Shown here one piece after another: positions 1 to 7,272 of a stretch of 15,439 nt of DNA; the first letter of the stretch is position 1; the number at the start of each line of letters is the position of its first letter. The notes below the pieces were generated by a model that had not been told where the DNA came from, did not search any database, and saw only the letters and a program-made list of their open reading frames with translations. Origin of the DNA: Xanthobacteraceae bacterium (GTDB lineage Bacteria > Pseudomonadota > Alphaproteobacteria > Rhizobiales > Xanthobacteraceae). Made by a program: the position numbers and the translations under genes. The stretch covers positions 1 through 15,439 of the forward strand of contig JAUSIF010000301.1 in NCBI GenBank assembly GCA_030648135.1. Direction: 5' to 3'.

Positions 1-324
1 ATCGCGGCGCTATTGAAGCACGGCGCCAAGCCCGCCGAGGTGATCGCCGCCGCCGGCGTGATCGAAGCCGCGGGTTTCACCACCATCGACGATCTCGTGC
101 ACGGCTATGGCGGCGGCTATCTGCCGCCGATCCTGGGTTCAAAGAGCCGCCCGGCCGGGCCGATCCCGGAGGAGCCGTTCACGGCAGGCGAGACCCTGGT
201 GATCCAGCCGAACGTGGTGACGCGCGACGGCCGCGCCGGTGTGCAGACCGGCGAGCTCGTGCTCGTCACCGCCACCGGCATCGAGCGGCTGCACCACGTG
301 CCGCGCGGTTTCGCGCGGGTGTGA
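1..324 (+). CDS. M24-family (pita-bread fold) metallopeptidase/hydrolase, 3' part only
   Basis: The reading frame is open from the first base, so the gene begins outside the window; 107 C-terminal residues are visible. VHGYGGGYLPP (about residues 33-43) matches the M24 active-site His region, and AGETLVIQPNVVT...GVQTGELVLVT...LHHVPRGF matches the C-terminal end of Xaa-Pro peptidase/creatinase-like proteins. M24 proteins hydrolyse peptide or other C-N bonds, usually with two metal ions. The last metal-ligand Glu appears present (GVQTGE, residue 85), but the usual Glu of the preceding E-P motif is Gln here (IQPN, about residue 69), so the metal site may be altered or the protein may not be a peptidase. 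It converges on the long minus-strand cluster with a 16-bp gap. Family assignment is good; substrate unknown. Confidence 0.85.
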   Translation: MAALLKHGAKPAEVIAAAGVIEAAGFTTIDDLVHGYGGGYLPPILGSKSRPAGPIPEEPFTAGETLVIQPNVVTRDGRAGVQTGELVLVTATGIERLHHVPRGFARV

Positions 325-340
325 CGAAGAGAAGCGGACG

Positions 341-1786
341 TTATTTCGGGAAGTTCGCCGCCTTCCGCGCCTCGCCGGTGAGTTCCAATATGTGCATGCC
401 GGTATTGGCGCGGTCGACGATATAGATATAGCCGCGGTCGTCGACCTCCACGTTATTGGTCTGGATCGCGATCTTGCAGCGGTCGGCGCCGTCCACCTTC
501 ACGCAGCGCTTTTCGGTCTTCTCGGTGATCGGCGGGATGAAGTAAGCGATCTCCTTCGGCTGATAGGGATCGCGGATGTCCACCGCGCGCACGCCGGCGT
601 TGAAATGCGCGAGGAACAGCACCCGTTTGTAATAGATCGGCGTGAATTTTTCGTTCGATGAATGCGTGCCGAAGCGTCCGCCGCGGCTGCAGAAATTTCC
701 GCTCGCCTCCGGCACCGTCCAGCTGGAAACGCCGAACGGCTTCGACTCGGTCGTCACCTCGACCATCCACAACATCTGCCGGGCTTCCAGGCATTCATTG
801 ATCAGTGACTCATCCACGATGGCGACGAAGTCGCGGGTCTTGCCCGACTTGTCCTTGGCGAATTCGGCGATGTCCATTTTCAAGAGCGGAAACACCGTGT
901 GCGCGCCGACGGTGGGCGGCATATCGAGGCGTGCGACCTGCGGAAAAAGCAAATTTTCCGGCGTGGGCTCGGCCGGTCCAGTCAAGAGCTTCTGCCGGTC
1001 GACAATCTGCAAGATCCCGCTCTTGTTGGTGCCGTAGCCGAAATAGACGCGATTGCCGGCGGGCCCGGTCGAGATCGGGCCGTGCAATTCGGTCGGCGCC
1101 TCGCCGCTGCCGCCCGGCTGCTGGCCGGGCAAGCCGAAATTGCGGATGAACACCGGCTTGGCGGGATCGCTCAGATCGTAGACCTGGGTCATCCGGCGCG
1201 TGCGCCAGCCCTCGATGCCGGACACGAGATAAGCGATGCCGGTGTCGCACTCCCACCAATTCTTGTGCGTGCCCTTGACCGGGCCGATGCGGCTGACGAG
1301 GCCGGGCTTCGACGGATCGGTCACGTCCCAGATTTCGTGCGCCGAATTGCCGAGCGTGCGCAGGAGATAGAATTTTCCGCGCGCGCCCTTCGGCAGCTTG
1401 TCGCCGTCGCAGACGCGAACCATCTGCGCACCGCCGGCCTCGCCGAGGCCCTGCTCGCCGGGAATATGCGCGAGATATTTCGGCGCGCGCGGATCGGTCA
1501 CGTCGATGATCGAGGTGCCGTTGAATTCGGCGGCGCCGCTGAGCGAATTGACGGGCTTGGGAACGCTTTCGGTCCCGCCGTGATGGCCGATATAGGCGAT
1601 CCAGCGGCGGTTCTGCTCGTGCACGATCGGCTGATAGGCGCTGCGCGCCTGTAGATCGCTGTAGCCCACGAGTGCCATGTCGCGCGCTTCGGGCTGATCG
1701 CCGATCTTGGGCGTGGTTTGCGCGCCGGCGCCCGCCGCGATGAGAAGGCTCAGTCCCCCAACAAACCAACTCACGATCGCTCTCAT
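341..1786 (-). CDS. Secreted LVIVD-repeat (beta-propeller-like) protein
   Basis: A 481-residue protein starting at ATG 1786, with GGAGGA nine bases upstream. Residues 1-22 form a signal peptide (MRAIV, hydrophobic core, cleavage near GAGAQ), so it should be periplasmic or extracellular. Four clear LVIVD-type repeats occur at about residues 93-108 (IIDVTDPRAPKYLAHI), 151-167 (IWDVTDPSKP), 202-217 (VYDLSDPAKP) and 401-416 (AVDIRDPYQP), with a weaker one near 456. LVIVD repeats are taken to form beta-propeller blades and their biochemical role is mostly unknown. Histidines stand at 68-69, 150, 174, 235, 296, 375 and 394, and six cysteines at 126, 180, 332, 366, 428 and 437, suggesting a metal site and/or disulfides. 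It is the last gene of the minus-strand run, 23 bp after the alpha/beta hydrolase. Function cannot be assigned. Confidence 0.88.
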   Translation of the reverse strand: MRAIVSWFVGGLSLLIAAGAGAQTTPKIGDQPEARDMALVGYSDLQARSAYQPIVHEQNRRWIAYIGHHGGTESVPKPVNSLSGAAEFNGTSIIDVTDPRAPKYLAHIPGEQGLGEAGGAQMVRVCDGDKLPKGARGKFYLLRTLGNSAHEIWDVTDPSKPGLVSRIGPVKGTHKNWWECDTGIAYLVSGIEGWRTRRMTQVYDLSDPAKPVFIRNFGLPGQQPGGSGEAPTELHGPISTGPAGNRVYFGYGTNKSGILQIVDRQKLLTGPAEPTPENLLFPQVARLDMPPTVGAHTVFPLLKMDIAEFAKDKSGKTRDFVAIVDESLINECLEARQMLWMVEVTTESKPFGVSSWTVPEASGNFCSRGGRFGTHSSNEKFTPIYYKRVLFLAHFNAGVRAVDIRDPYQPKEIAYFIPPITEKTEKRCVKVDGADRCKIAIQTNNVEVDDRGYIYIVDRANTGMHILELTGEARKAANFPK

Positions 1787-1809
1787 GGTCGTTTCCTCCA
1801 GGCCGATCT

Positions 1810-2886
1810 TCAATTCTTGGCGCCGCTGGCCAGTTGCTCCGCCATCCAGTCCGCGGTCTGCGGACGATAGCGATAAACGCGGTTGTTGGCGACGTGGTTG
1901 CCGTCCTCGATGATCAATAGCTCGACCGGGCCCTTGACCGCGCGCGCCAGGCGCTCGGCTTGCTGCCATGGGATGATGCGGTCGAGCTTGCCGGTGACGA
2001 CGAAAATCGGACAAGTGATGCGCTCCGCGACATTCGCAAGCGAGAGCGTCGCGGCATGGCGCTTCGCCGCTTCCGGCGTGGAGCAATGGCTGCGCACGCG
2101 GAACGCCTCGCGCGTCAATTCCGGCAGGCCGTCCCAGCACTCGCTCCAGTCGAACGGACCCGACAGCGCGATGCAGGCCTTGATGCGCTTGTCGAAGGCG
2201 GCGGCGCGCGGCGCGTAGTAGCCGCCCAGGCTCACGCCCCACATTCCGATGCGCAAAGAGTCGACGTCGCGGCGCTGCTCGATGAAATCGATCACCGCCT
2301 TGACCGCCACCTCGTAATCGCCGCGGATGGCGAAGTCGTATTCGCCTTCGCCCTGGCCCGGCCCGTCGAAGACGAGCGTCGCCAGCCCGCGCGCGAGGAA
2401 CGGCTGCTCGTAGGCGTCCATCTCCTCCTTGGCGGAGTCGAGCCCTTGCGCCATCGCCACCACCGGCGGACGCTCGACGCCGGCAGGCCGGCGCAGGATT
2501 CCGAACAATCTTTTTCCCGCATAGGGAATCTCGACGCGCTCGCCGGGCGGACGCAGATGCGGCAGCGCCAGGCGCCGGCATTCGACCGCTTTCCCGTGCG
2601 CCGCCTTCATCTGCGAAATATCCTGCACGAACAGGAACTTGGCGTAATGGTAATAGACGCCGGCGCGTTGCAGATGCTCGCCCGCGCTCAAATGATGTTT
2701 ATTCTTGAGCGCCTCGCGGCCCAGCTGCTCGTGCACGCCGGCGCGTGCGCTCCAAGCCTTGCACCACTCGTCCCAGCTTTCGATCGAGGTGGTAACCTCC
2801 TCGAAGTCGGTGAGGACGACGCCGTTGGCGACGAAGCGCGCCGCCCAGTGCGTGATCGCGGATTTGACGCGGGCATCCTGCGACAT
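1810..2886 (-). CDS. Alpha/beta hydrolase, dihydropseudooxynicotine hydrolase-like
   Basis: A 358-residue alpha/beta hydrolase counted from ATG 2886; an in-frame TTG at 2901 would add five residues, and neither start has a strong ribosome site. An N-terminal helical region (about 1-110) precedes the hydrolase core, the layout of the FrsA/2,6-dihydropseudooxynicotine hydrolase family. Catalytic residues are visible: nucleophile Ser219 in WGVSLGGYY, Asp302 in TGKLDRIIP and His331 in DGNHVANN; FDGPGQGEGEY (about 173-183) is also typical. The Ser-Asp and Asp-His spacings of 83 and 29 residues equal, from memory, those of the Arthrobacter nicotine-pathway enzyme, which cleaves a C-C bond of a beta-diketone-like substrate. 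It is probably cytoplasmic, 39 bp after the last permease. Family is confident; the reaction (C-C, ester or amide hydrolysis) is not. Confidence 0.85.
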   Translation of the reverse strand: MSQDARVKSAITHWAARFVANGVVLTDFEEVTTSIESWDEWCKAWSARAGVHEQLGREALKNKHHLSAGEHLQRAGVYYHYAKFLFVQDISQMKAAHGKAVECRRLALPHLRPPGERVEIPYAGKRLFGILRRPAGVERPPVVAMAQGLDSAKEEMDAYEQPFLARGLATLVFDGPGQGEGEYDFAIRGDYEVAVKAVIDFIEQRRDVDSLRIGMWGVSLGGYYAPRAAAFDKRIKACIALSGPFDWSECWDGLPELTREAFRVRSHCSTPEAAKRHAATLSLANVAERITCPIFVVTGKLDRIIPWQQAERLARAVKGPVELLIIEDGNHVANNRVYRYRPQTADWMAEQLASGAKN

Positions 2887-2925
2887 CGATCGGAGTCTCA
2901 ATGCGGCTTCGCCAATCCGTCCGGA

Positions 2926-3750
2926 TTAGTCGGTCTTTTCGTCGCGGCGGTACCACGGCATGAAATGCCGCGTGCACCAGTTGACGAATACCTCGAAGCC
3001 GACGCCAAAGGCCGCGAGCAACATCACGCCGACGAAGGCTTCGTCGTGATGGAAGGTGCGGGACTGGTAAAGGATGAAATAGCCGAGCCCGCCGATGGCG
3101 GTGAAGAACTCGGCCACCACCGCGCCGATCAGCGCGCGGCCGGCGGCAAGCCGCACGCCGGCGAGGAAATAGGGCATCGCCGCGGGCAGGACGATTTCCC
3201 GCAGCATGCGCACGCGGCCGGAGCGGAACGAGCGCGCGACCTCGAGATATTCGCGCGGAACCGACTTGGCGCCATCGGCGACATTGACGATGATCGAGAA
3301 CAGGGCGGCGAACACGATGGTGGCGAGCCGCGCCGCGCCGGAATAGCCGAACCAGAGCGAGAACAGCGGCAGCACGATGATCATCGGCACCGCGTAAAAG
3401 CCGTTGACGTAATGCCTCAGCATGCGTTCGACCACCACGCTGCGGCCCATGATCAGCCCGATGATGGTTCCCATGACCAGCGCGATGGCGAGCCCTTGCG
3501 CCACCGCCGTGAGCGTGATGGCGGTGGCCTCGAGGAAGGCCGGATTGACGATCACCTTGGGGATCGCCATGACGACGCCGCTCGGCTTCGCCACGTAGGC
3601 GGGCGCGAATCCGCGCACCACGCCTTCCCACAGCAACAGAATCACGAGGCCGGCGAGGAGCCGCAGCAGCAACGGGCTGGAGGCGAGACTCGTCGATCGC
3701 CCCGACGCGAGCACGCGCCCTGCCGATACGCTGAGATCCGAAGTGCTCAT
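2926..3750 (-). CDS. ABC importer permease, SsuC/TauC type (second of two)
   Basis: A 274-residue inner-membrane protein of the BPD_transp_1 family with about six hydrophobic segments (first at about 27-47). The cytoplasmic EAA loop that contacts the ATPase lies at about 167-201 (YLEVARSFRSGR...REIVLPAAMPYFLAGVR). It starts at ATG 3750, only 4 bp after the stop of the other permease, with an AGGG ribosome site overlapping that stop codon, which suggests translational coupling. It is clearly different in sequence from its neighbour at 3755-4507, so the importer probably uses a permease heterodimer. It belongs to the nitrate/sulfonate/taurine/pyrimidine-precursor importer group; the transported solute cannot be read from the sequence. 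Confidence 0.92.
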   Translation of the reverse strand: MSTSDLSVSAGRVLASGRSTSLASSPLLLRLLAGLVILLLWEGVVRGFAPAYVAKPSGVVMAIPKVIVNPAFLEATAITLTAVAQGLAIALVMGTIIGLIMGRSVVVERMLRHYVNGFYAVPMIIVLPLFSLWFGYSGAARLATIVFAALFSIIVNVADGAKSVPREYLEVARSFRSGRVRMLREIVLPAAMPYFLAGVRLAAGRALIGAVVAEFFTAIGGLGYFILYQSRTFHHDEAFVGVMLLAAFGVGFEVFVNWCTRHFMPWYRRDEKTD

Positions 3751-3754
3751 CGCC

Positions 3755-4507
3755 CTAGTCCCGCCAGCGCGCGAAGTAGGTTTCGATATAGAGCCCGAAG
3801 CGCATCAACCCGACGCCGATCAAGCCGATCACGAGGATGATCGCGAACACGCCGCCGGTGTCGAAGTTCTGCGTGGCGGTCATGATCAGCTGGCCGAGCC
3901 CGGTGGAGCTCAGGAAGAACTCCGCCGCCACCATGCCGACAAGGGCGCGGCCGATCGCCTGCCGCACCCCGGTCATGGTGAAGGGGAGCGTGTAGGGCAC
4001 CATCACCTCCCGCCACAGCGCCCATTCGCGCGAGCGATAGGAGCGGGCGACCTCGATCAGCTCCGGCTTGATACTGCGCGCGCCCTCGATGGTGTTGTAG
4101 AGAATGGGAAAAACGGCGAACAGAAAGACGACCAGAACCTTCGGCGCGAAGCCGAATCCCATCAGCGACAGGATGAAGGGGATCAGCGCCACCATCGGCG
4201 TGGCGTAGAGGATCATGATGTAGGGCTCGATCGCGACGCGCAGGCTCTGCACGCGCGCGAGCAAGAGACCCGCCGGCATGCCGACGAGAAGCGCGAGCGC
4301 GAAGCCGGTCGCGAACAGCGTGGCCGAATCCAGAAATTGGGTACCGAGCTGGCCGCTTGCCGCCAACTGCCAGAACCGGTGGATCGTTTCCGACAGCGGC
4401 ACCATGAAGGCGGCGCTGGTGTGCCGCCCGACGATTTCCCACAGCGCCATGCCGGCGGCGAGGCTCAGCACGAACGGCAAAAGGCGATGGATGCTCTCAC
4501 GCCGCAC
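3755..4507 (-). CDS. ABC importer permease, SsuC/TauC type (first of two)
   Basis: A 250-residue inner-membrane permease of the BPD_transp_1 family. The first hydrophobic segment is at about 9-26, and the EAA loop at about 149-182 (ELIEVARSYRSREWALWREVMVPYTLPFTMTGVRQ). A GTG start at 4507 is chosen because GGAGG lies about seven bases upstream and the family N-terminus (short cytoplasmic tail, then helix, then WEIVGR) fits. It follows the binding-protein gene by 57 bp and is followed after 4 bp by the second permease. With the ATPase (5629-6468) and binding protein (4565-5581) it makes a complete importer of the nitrate/sulfonate/taurine group. Confidence 0.92.
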   Translation of the reverse strand: MRRESIHRLLPFVLSLAAGMALWEIVGRHTSAAFMVPLSETIHRFWQLAASGQLGTQFLDSATLFATGFALALLVGMPAGLLLARVQSLRVAIEPYIMILYATPMVALIPFILSLMGFGFAPKVLVVFLFAVFPILYNTIEGARSIKPELIEVARSYRSREWALWREVMVPYTLPFTMTGVRQAIGRALVGMVAAEFFLSSTGLGQLIMTATQNFDTGGVFAIILVIGLIGVGLMRFGLYIETYFARWRD

Positions 4508-4564
4508 GGCCGAACCTCCGCCCCTGCATGCGCAGGCGGTATGCCATTGTGTTTCCGCCGACTA

Positions 4565-5581
4565 CTACTTCACCAGCGCGGCCGCGTCCTTCCAGACGCT
4601 TTGATCGACCAGGCGCTCGTATTTCACCGGCTCCTTGCCGGCGGTAATCCCGCCGGTCCTGGCCTGGATTGCGATCATGGCTTCGAGCTTCTTCCGGTCC
4701 ATGCCGTCGTCGTTCACCGCCCAGAAGCTGATGTCGAGGAACTGCTTCAGCGCCGCCTTCGAGATGTTCTTGGGATGGCCGGTGTACAACGCATCGTCGG
4801 CGACCTTGTCGGCGTTCTTCGGATCCTGCATGAAGCGCGCGGCTTCGATCAGGCCGGCGATCGCGCGGACATAGGCGTCGCGGTTTTCCTTGAGCTTGTC
4901 CTGACGCACGACCAAGAGCAGATAATGGCTGGTCGGGTTGGTCTGCTTCATCGCCAACAGGGTATTGACCTTCTTGCCCTGGGATTCGAGCACGGCGACG
5001 TCGTCGAGATGCAACACGCCGAAAGTGAGCTGGCCGGCGACCATGGCGGGCGCGGTGTTCGAGCTCAGCGCCACCTGCTTCACCTCCTCCAACTTCACTT
5101 CCTTGCAGCCCGCGGCCAGCATGATCCGGAGCGCGATCGATCGCGCGCCTCCGACCGTATCGATGCCCACCGGCTGGCCGGCGATATCCTTGCAATTGGT
5201 CTTGGTGGGATCGGTGGAAGCGAGGATCCAGTCTGGATTCGGCAAACCGTAGATCGCGACCACGTTCGCATCCGTGTTCGAGATCTGGTTGATGATCAAG
5301 GGCGTCGGCGACATTGAAATCTCGATGTCGCCCGCGAGCACCGCGCGCGCCGCGGCGGTGCCGGTATCGAACGGACGAACCTCGACATTGGCGCCGTGCT
5401 TCTTGAAGAAGCCTTGCCGCTCGGCGACATAGGCGATCACCGAGGCGAAGATCGGCGGGATGCCCGGCGCGGCGATCACCATCTTCTTGCCTTGCGCCGC
5501 CGCCGGAGTGGCGGCCGGGCTGATGAACGCGACGGCGAGCGCGCCGAGGCATCCCATCGTCATCATCAATCTGCGTTTCAT
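4565..5581 (-). CDS. Periplasmic binding protein, NMT1/SsuA/TauA-like
   Basis: A 338-residue secreted binding protein. ATG 5581 is preferred over an in-frame start 102 bases upstream because GGGAGGAA precedes it and a clean signal peptide follows (MKRR, hydrophobic stretch, ATPAAAQ cleavage near residue 30). The mature part begins KKMVIAAPGIPPIFASVIAYVAERQGFFKKHGANVEV, the opening strand and helix of NMT1-type type-2 periplasmic binding proteins, then AVLAGDIEISMSPTPLIINQ, the usual second binding segment. Such proteins deliver nitrate, sulfonates, taurine, pyrimidine precursors or aromatic acids to an SsuBC-type transporter. Its ATPase is encoded directly upstream and its permeases directly downstream. 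The ligand is unknown. A Cys at residue 11 is not in a proper lipobox, so it is probably not a lipoprotein. Confidence 0.92.
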   Translation of the reverse strand: MKRRLMMTMGCLGALAVAFISPAATPAAAQGKKMVIAAPGIPPIFASVIAYVAERQGFFKKHGANVEVRPFDTGTAAARAVLAGDIEISMSPTPLIINQISNTDANVVAIYGLPNPDWILASTDPTKTNCKDIAGQPVGIDTVGGARSIALRIMLAAGCKEVKLEEVKQVALSSNTAPAMVAGQLTFGVLHLDDVAVLESQGKKVNTLLAMKQTNPTSHYLLLVVRQDKLKENRDAYVRAIAGLIEAARFMQDPKNADKVADDALYTGHPKNISKAALKQFLDISFWAVNDDGMDRKKLEAMIAIQARTGGITAGKEPVKYERLVDQSVWKDAAALVK

Positions 5582-5613
5582 TGCTGTTCCTCCCTTATTT
5601 TTCCGTTTGTGAC

Positions 5614-5628
5614 TGACGTCATACGTCA
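5614..5628. promoter_or_regulatory. TGACGTCA palindrome with tandem ACGTCAT repeat, possible internal operator
   Basis: The 47-bp gap between the importer ATPase and its binding-protein gene holds a perfect 8-bp palindrome TGACGTCA (5614-5621), partly repeated as ACGTCAT-ACGTCAT, which runs into the ATPase stop codon. It lies about 35-45 bases upstream of the binding-protein start, in an AT-richer patch. It could be an operator for an internal promoter, but no good -35/-10 pair is seen and the repeat is short. Confidence 0.3.
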
Positions 5629-6468
5629 TTATTTCTCCAGATGGAACTCGGCCGCGCGGGCCTCGCTCATCAAAATTCCCCACACCCGCTCGCGCAGTTC
5701 CGCGAAGCGGGGCTCGCGCAGCGTTCCCCGGCTGCGCGGACGCGGTAGATCGACCGTGATGGTCTCGTGGATGCCGCTGGGCCGGCCCTTCAGCACCACC
5801 ACCCGATCGCCCATGAGCACCGCTTCCTCGATCGAATGGGTGACGAACACCATGGCGGTCGGGCGGCTCTCCCAGATGCGCAACAGCTCGAATTGCAGGA
5901 TTTCGCGCGTCTGCGCGTCGACCGCGGCGAACGGCTCGTCCATCAACAGCACGTTCGGCTCGACCGCGAGCGCGCGCGCGAGCCCGCAGCGCTGCTGCAT
6001 CCCGCCCGATATCTGGTACGGATAGGCGTGCTCGAAGCCGCTAAGCCCGACCATGGCGATGAAACGCGGGACTCGTTCGGCGATTTCCGCCGTGGTGGCG
6101 CCGGCGAGCTTCAATCCGTAGGCGATGTTGGCATAGACCGTCTTCCACGGGAAAAGACCGAAATGCTGGAACACCATCGCCACGCTGGCGATGGGTTGCG
6201 TGATGCGCTGATCGTTGACCCAGATCTCGCCTTCGCTCGCCGGCAAGAGCCCGTCGATACAGCGCAACAGCGTGGTCTTGCCGCAGCCGGACGGACCGAC
6301 GATGGCGACGATCTCGCGATCGCCGACCTCCAGATCGATATTGCGAAAGACCTCGAGCGTGCCGTAGCGCTTGCCCAGGCCCTTCACGCGAATGCGCGCC
6401 TTCGCGCCCACCGGACGGCCCGCCGTCTTCGCTCTTGCAATCGATGTAGTCGGGGCCGCCACGTTCAC
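5629..6468 (-). CDS. ABC importer ATPase, SsuB/TauB type
   Basis: A 279-residue nucleotide-binding subunit. Visible motifs are Walker A GPSGCGKTT (58-66), Q-loop Gln101 (VFQHFGLFPW), ABC signature ISGGMQQR (153-160), Walker B LLMDEP (174-179), D-loop AAVDAQT and switch His211 (VTHS). This is a full set for ATP hydrolysis. The C-terminal tail LPRPRSRGTLREPRFAELRERVW is typical of the nitrate/sulfonate/taurine ATPases. Start is GTG 6468, with GGAG falling in the last codons of the upstream AhpD-like gene, whose stop is 3 bp away; no closer ATG fits. A 47-bp gap with a tandem TGACGT element separates it from the binding-protein gene. It powers the two permeases encoded downstream. Confidence 0.93.
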   Translation of the reverse strand: MNVAAPTTSIARAKTAGRPVGAKARIRVKGLGKRYGTLEVFRNIDLEVGDREIVAIVGPSGCGKTTLLRCIDGLLPASEGEIWVNDQRITQPIASVAMVFQHFGLFPWKTVYANIAYGLKLAGATTAEIAERVPRFIAMVGLSGFEHAYPYQISGGMQQRCGLARALAVEPNVLLMDEPFAAVDAQTREILQFELLRIWESRPTAMVFVTHSIEEAVLMGDRVVVLKGRPSGIHETITVDLPRPRSRGTLREPRFAELRERVWGILMSEARAAEFHLEK

Positions 6469-6471
6469 CGT

Positions 6472-7131
6472 TTACTCCGCTGCTTCGCTACGCGCCGGCG
6501 CGGGCTTGCGCGCCCAGTAATTCGGATCGGACTTGGCGCGCTTGAGCGCGTCTTGGCTTTCGAAACCGGGCGCCATCGAGCCGCTCAGGCCGGCCAGCAC
6601 CTGGTGATGCTCGATGTCGAGAATGCGCAACCAGCGCTGCTGTCCCATGGTGAGCGCGATGAAATAGCCGATCTCGACCAATTCCGGCTCGGAGAAATGC
6701 TGGTGCAGCCGCGCCCAAAAAGCGTCGTCAGTCGGCAGATCCCAGGTGATCGCCTCGGCGTAGGAGAGCGCCGCCTTCTGCTTCTCGTCGAATCGCGTCG
6801 AGGACTCGAAATTGATCAGGTCGCGGACGTCGTCCTCCGCGATGCCGGCCTTGGCGGCCTTGATCGAACGCTGGTTACCGCAGAATTCGCACTTGACCGA
6901 GCGCGACACGTAAAGACGGCAAAGCTCCTTGATGGCGTGATCGGCAACGCCGCGGTGGAACACGTCGCGCCAGCTATGGGCGAAGGACCAGAACACCGCC
7001 GGCACGTGGGCGCGCACCGCCTGGCTCTCCGGCCGCGGCGTGCCTTCGCGCCGGCAACGGTCGAGTTCGGCGAGCATGGCCGGATCCTTGATCGTGGCCG
7101 GATCCACATAGCTGATGCGCGGCTTCTTCAT
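6472..7131 (-). CDS. Carboxymuconolactone decarboxylase/AhpD-like protein
   Basis: A 219-residue protein starting at ATG 7131, preceded by a strong GGGAGGGG. The core carries VSRSVKCEFCGNQRSIKAAKAG (about 75-96), the CxxC redox/active-site helix of the CMD/AhpD family, and a second similar helical stretch (KQKAALSYAEAITWDL, then FSEPELVEIGYFIALTMGQQRW). AhpD-type proteins use CxxC as thiol reductants of peroxidase systems, while true CMDs decarboxylate gamma-carboxymuconolactone; single-domain homologues of this length are often uncharacterised. The residue four after the second Cys, usually His, is Arg88 here, which may change the proton relay. It sits between the aldo/keto reductase and the importer ATPase (3-bp gap to the latter), so it is probably co-transcribed with both. 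It is not a confirmed decarboxylase. Confidence 0.85.
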   Translation of the reverse strand: MKKPRISYVDPATIKDPAMLAELDRCRREGTPRPESQAVRAHVPAVFWSFAHSWRDVFHRGVADHAIKELCRLYVSRSVKCEFCGNQRSIKAAKAGIAEDDVRDLINFESSTRFDEKQKAALSYAEAITWDLPTDDAFWARLHQHFSEPELVEIGYFIALTMGQQRWLRILDIEHHQVLAGLSGSMAPGFESQDALKRAKSDPNYWARKPAPARSEAAE

Positions 7132-7272
7132 CGGCGAACCCCTCCCGGATCGCAGGCCTGTCCGCGCCATCCCGCGCGGTCCTGCCGTGGTGAGCAAGCA
7201 TGTTGGCTTATCGCCACCGGCGGATCAACGGGGGCGGCCTAAACGGAGTCCAGCCGGTCCCCCGGTTAAGGC

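Noticed and set aside
1787..2581. Possible N-terminal extension of the LVIVD protein (frame open to 2581)
   Set aside because: The extension is an out-of-frame reading of the hydrolase gene; a strong ribosome site and signal peptide mark the start at 1786.
1960..3840. Long plus-strand open frame of 626 codons
   Set aside because: It lies antisense to the alpha/beta hydrolase and permease genes, has low-complexity R/H/E/D-rich translation and no family motif; a typical GC-rich shadow.
3743..5317. Plus-strand open frame of 524 codons
   Set aside because: Antisense to the permease and binding-protein genes, with biased composition and no domain.
4565..5581. Lipoprotein signal in the NMT1-like binding protein (Cys at residue 11)
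   Set aside because: The residues before the Cys (TMG) do not form a lipobox, and a normal cleavage site occurs near residue 30.
7132..7272. Terminator in the 141-bp gap after the aldo/keto reductase
   Set aside because: Only short CCGG and GGCCT/AGGCC pairings are seen, with no T run; nothing convincing.
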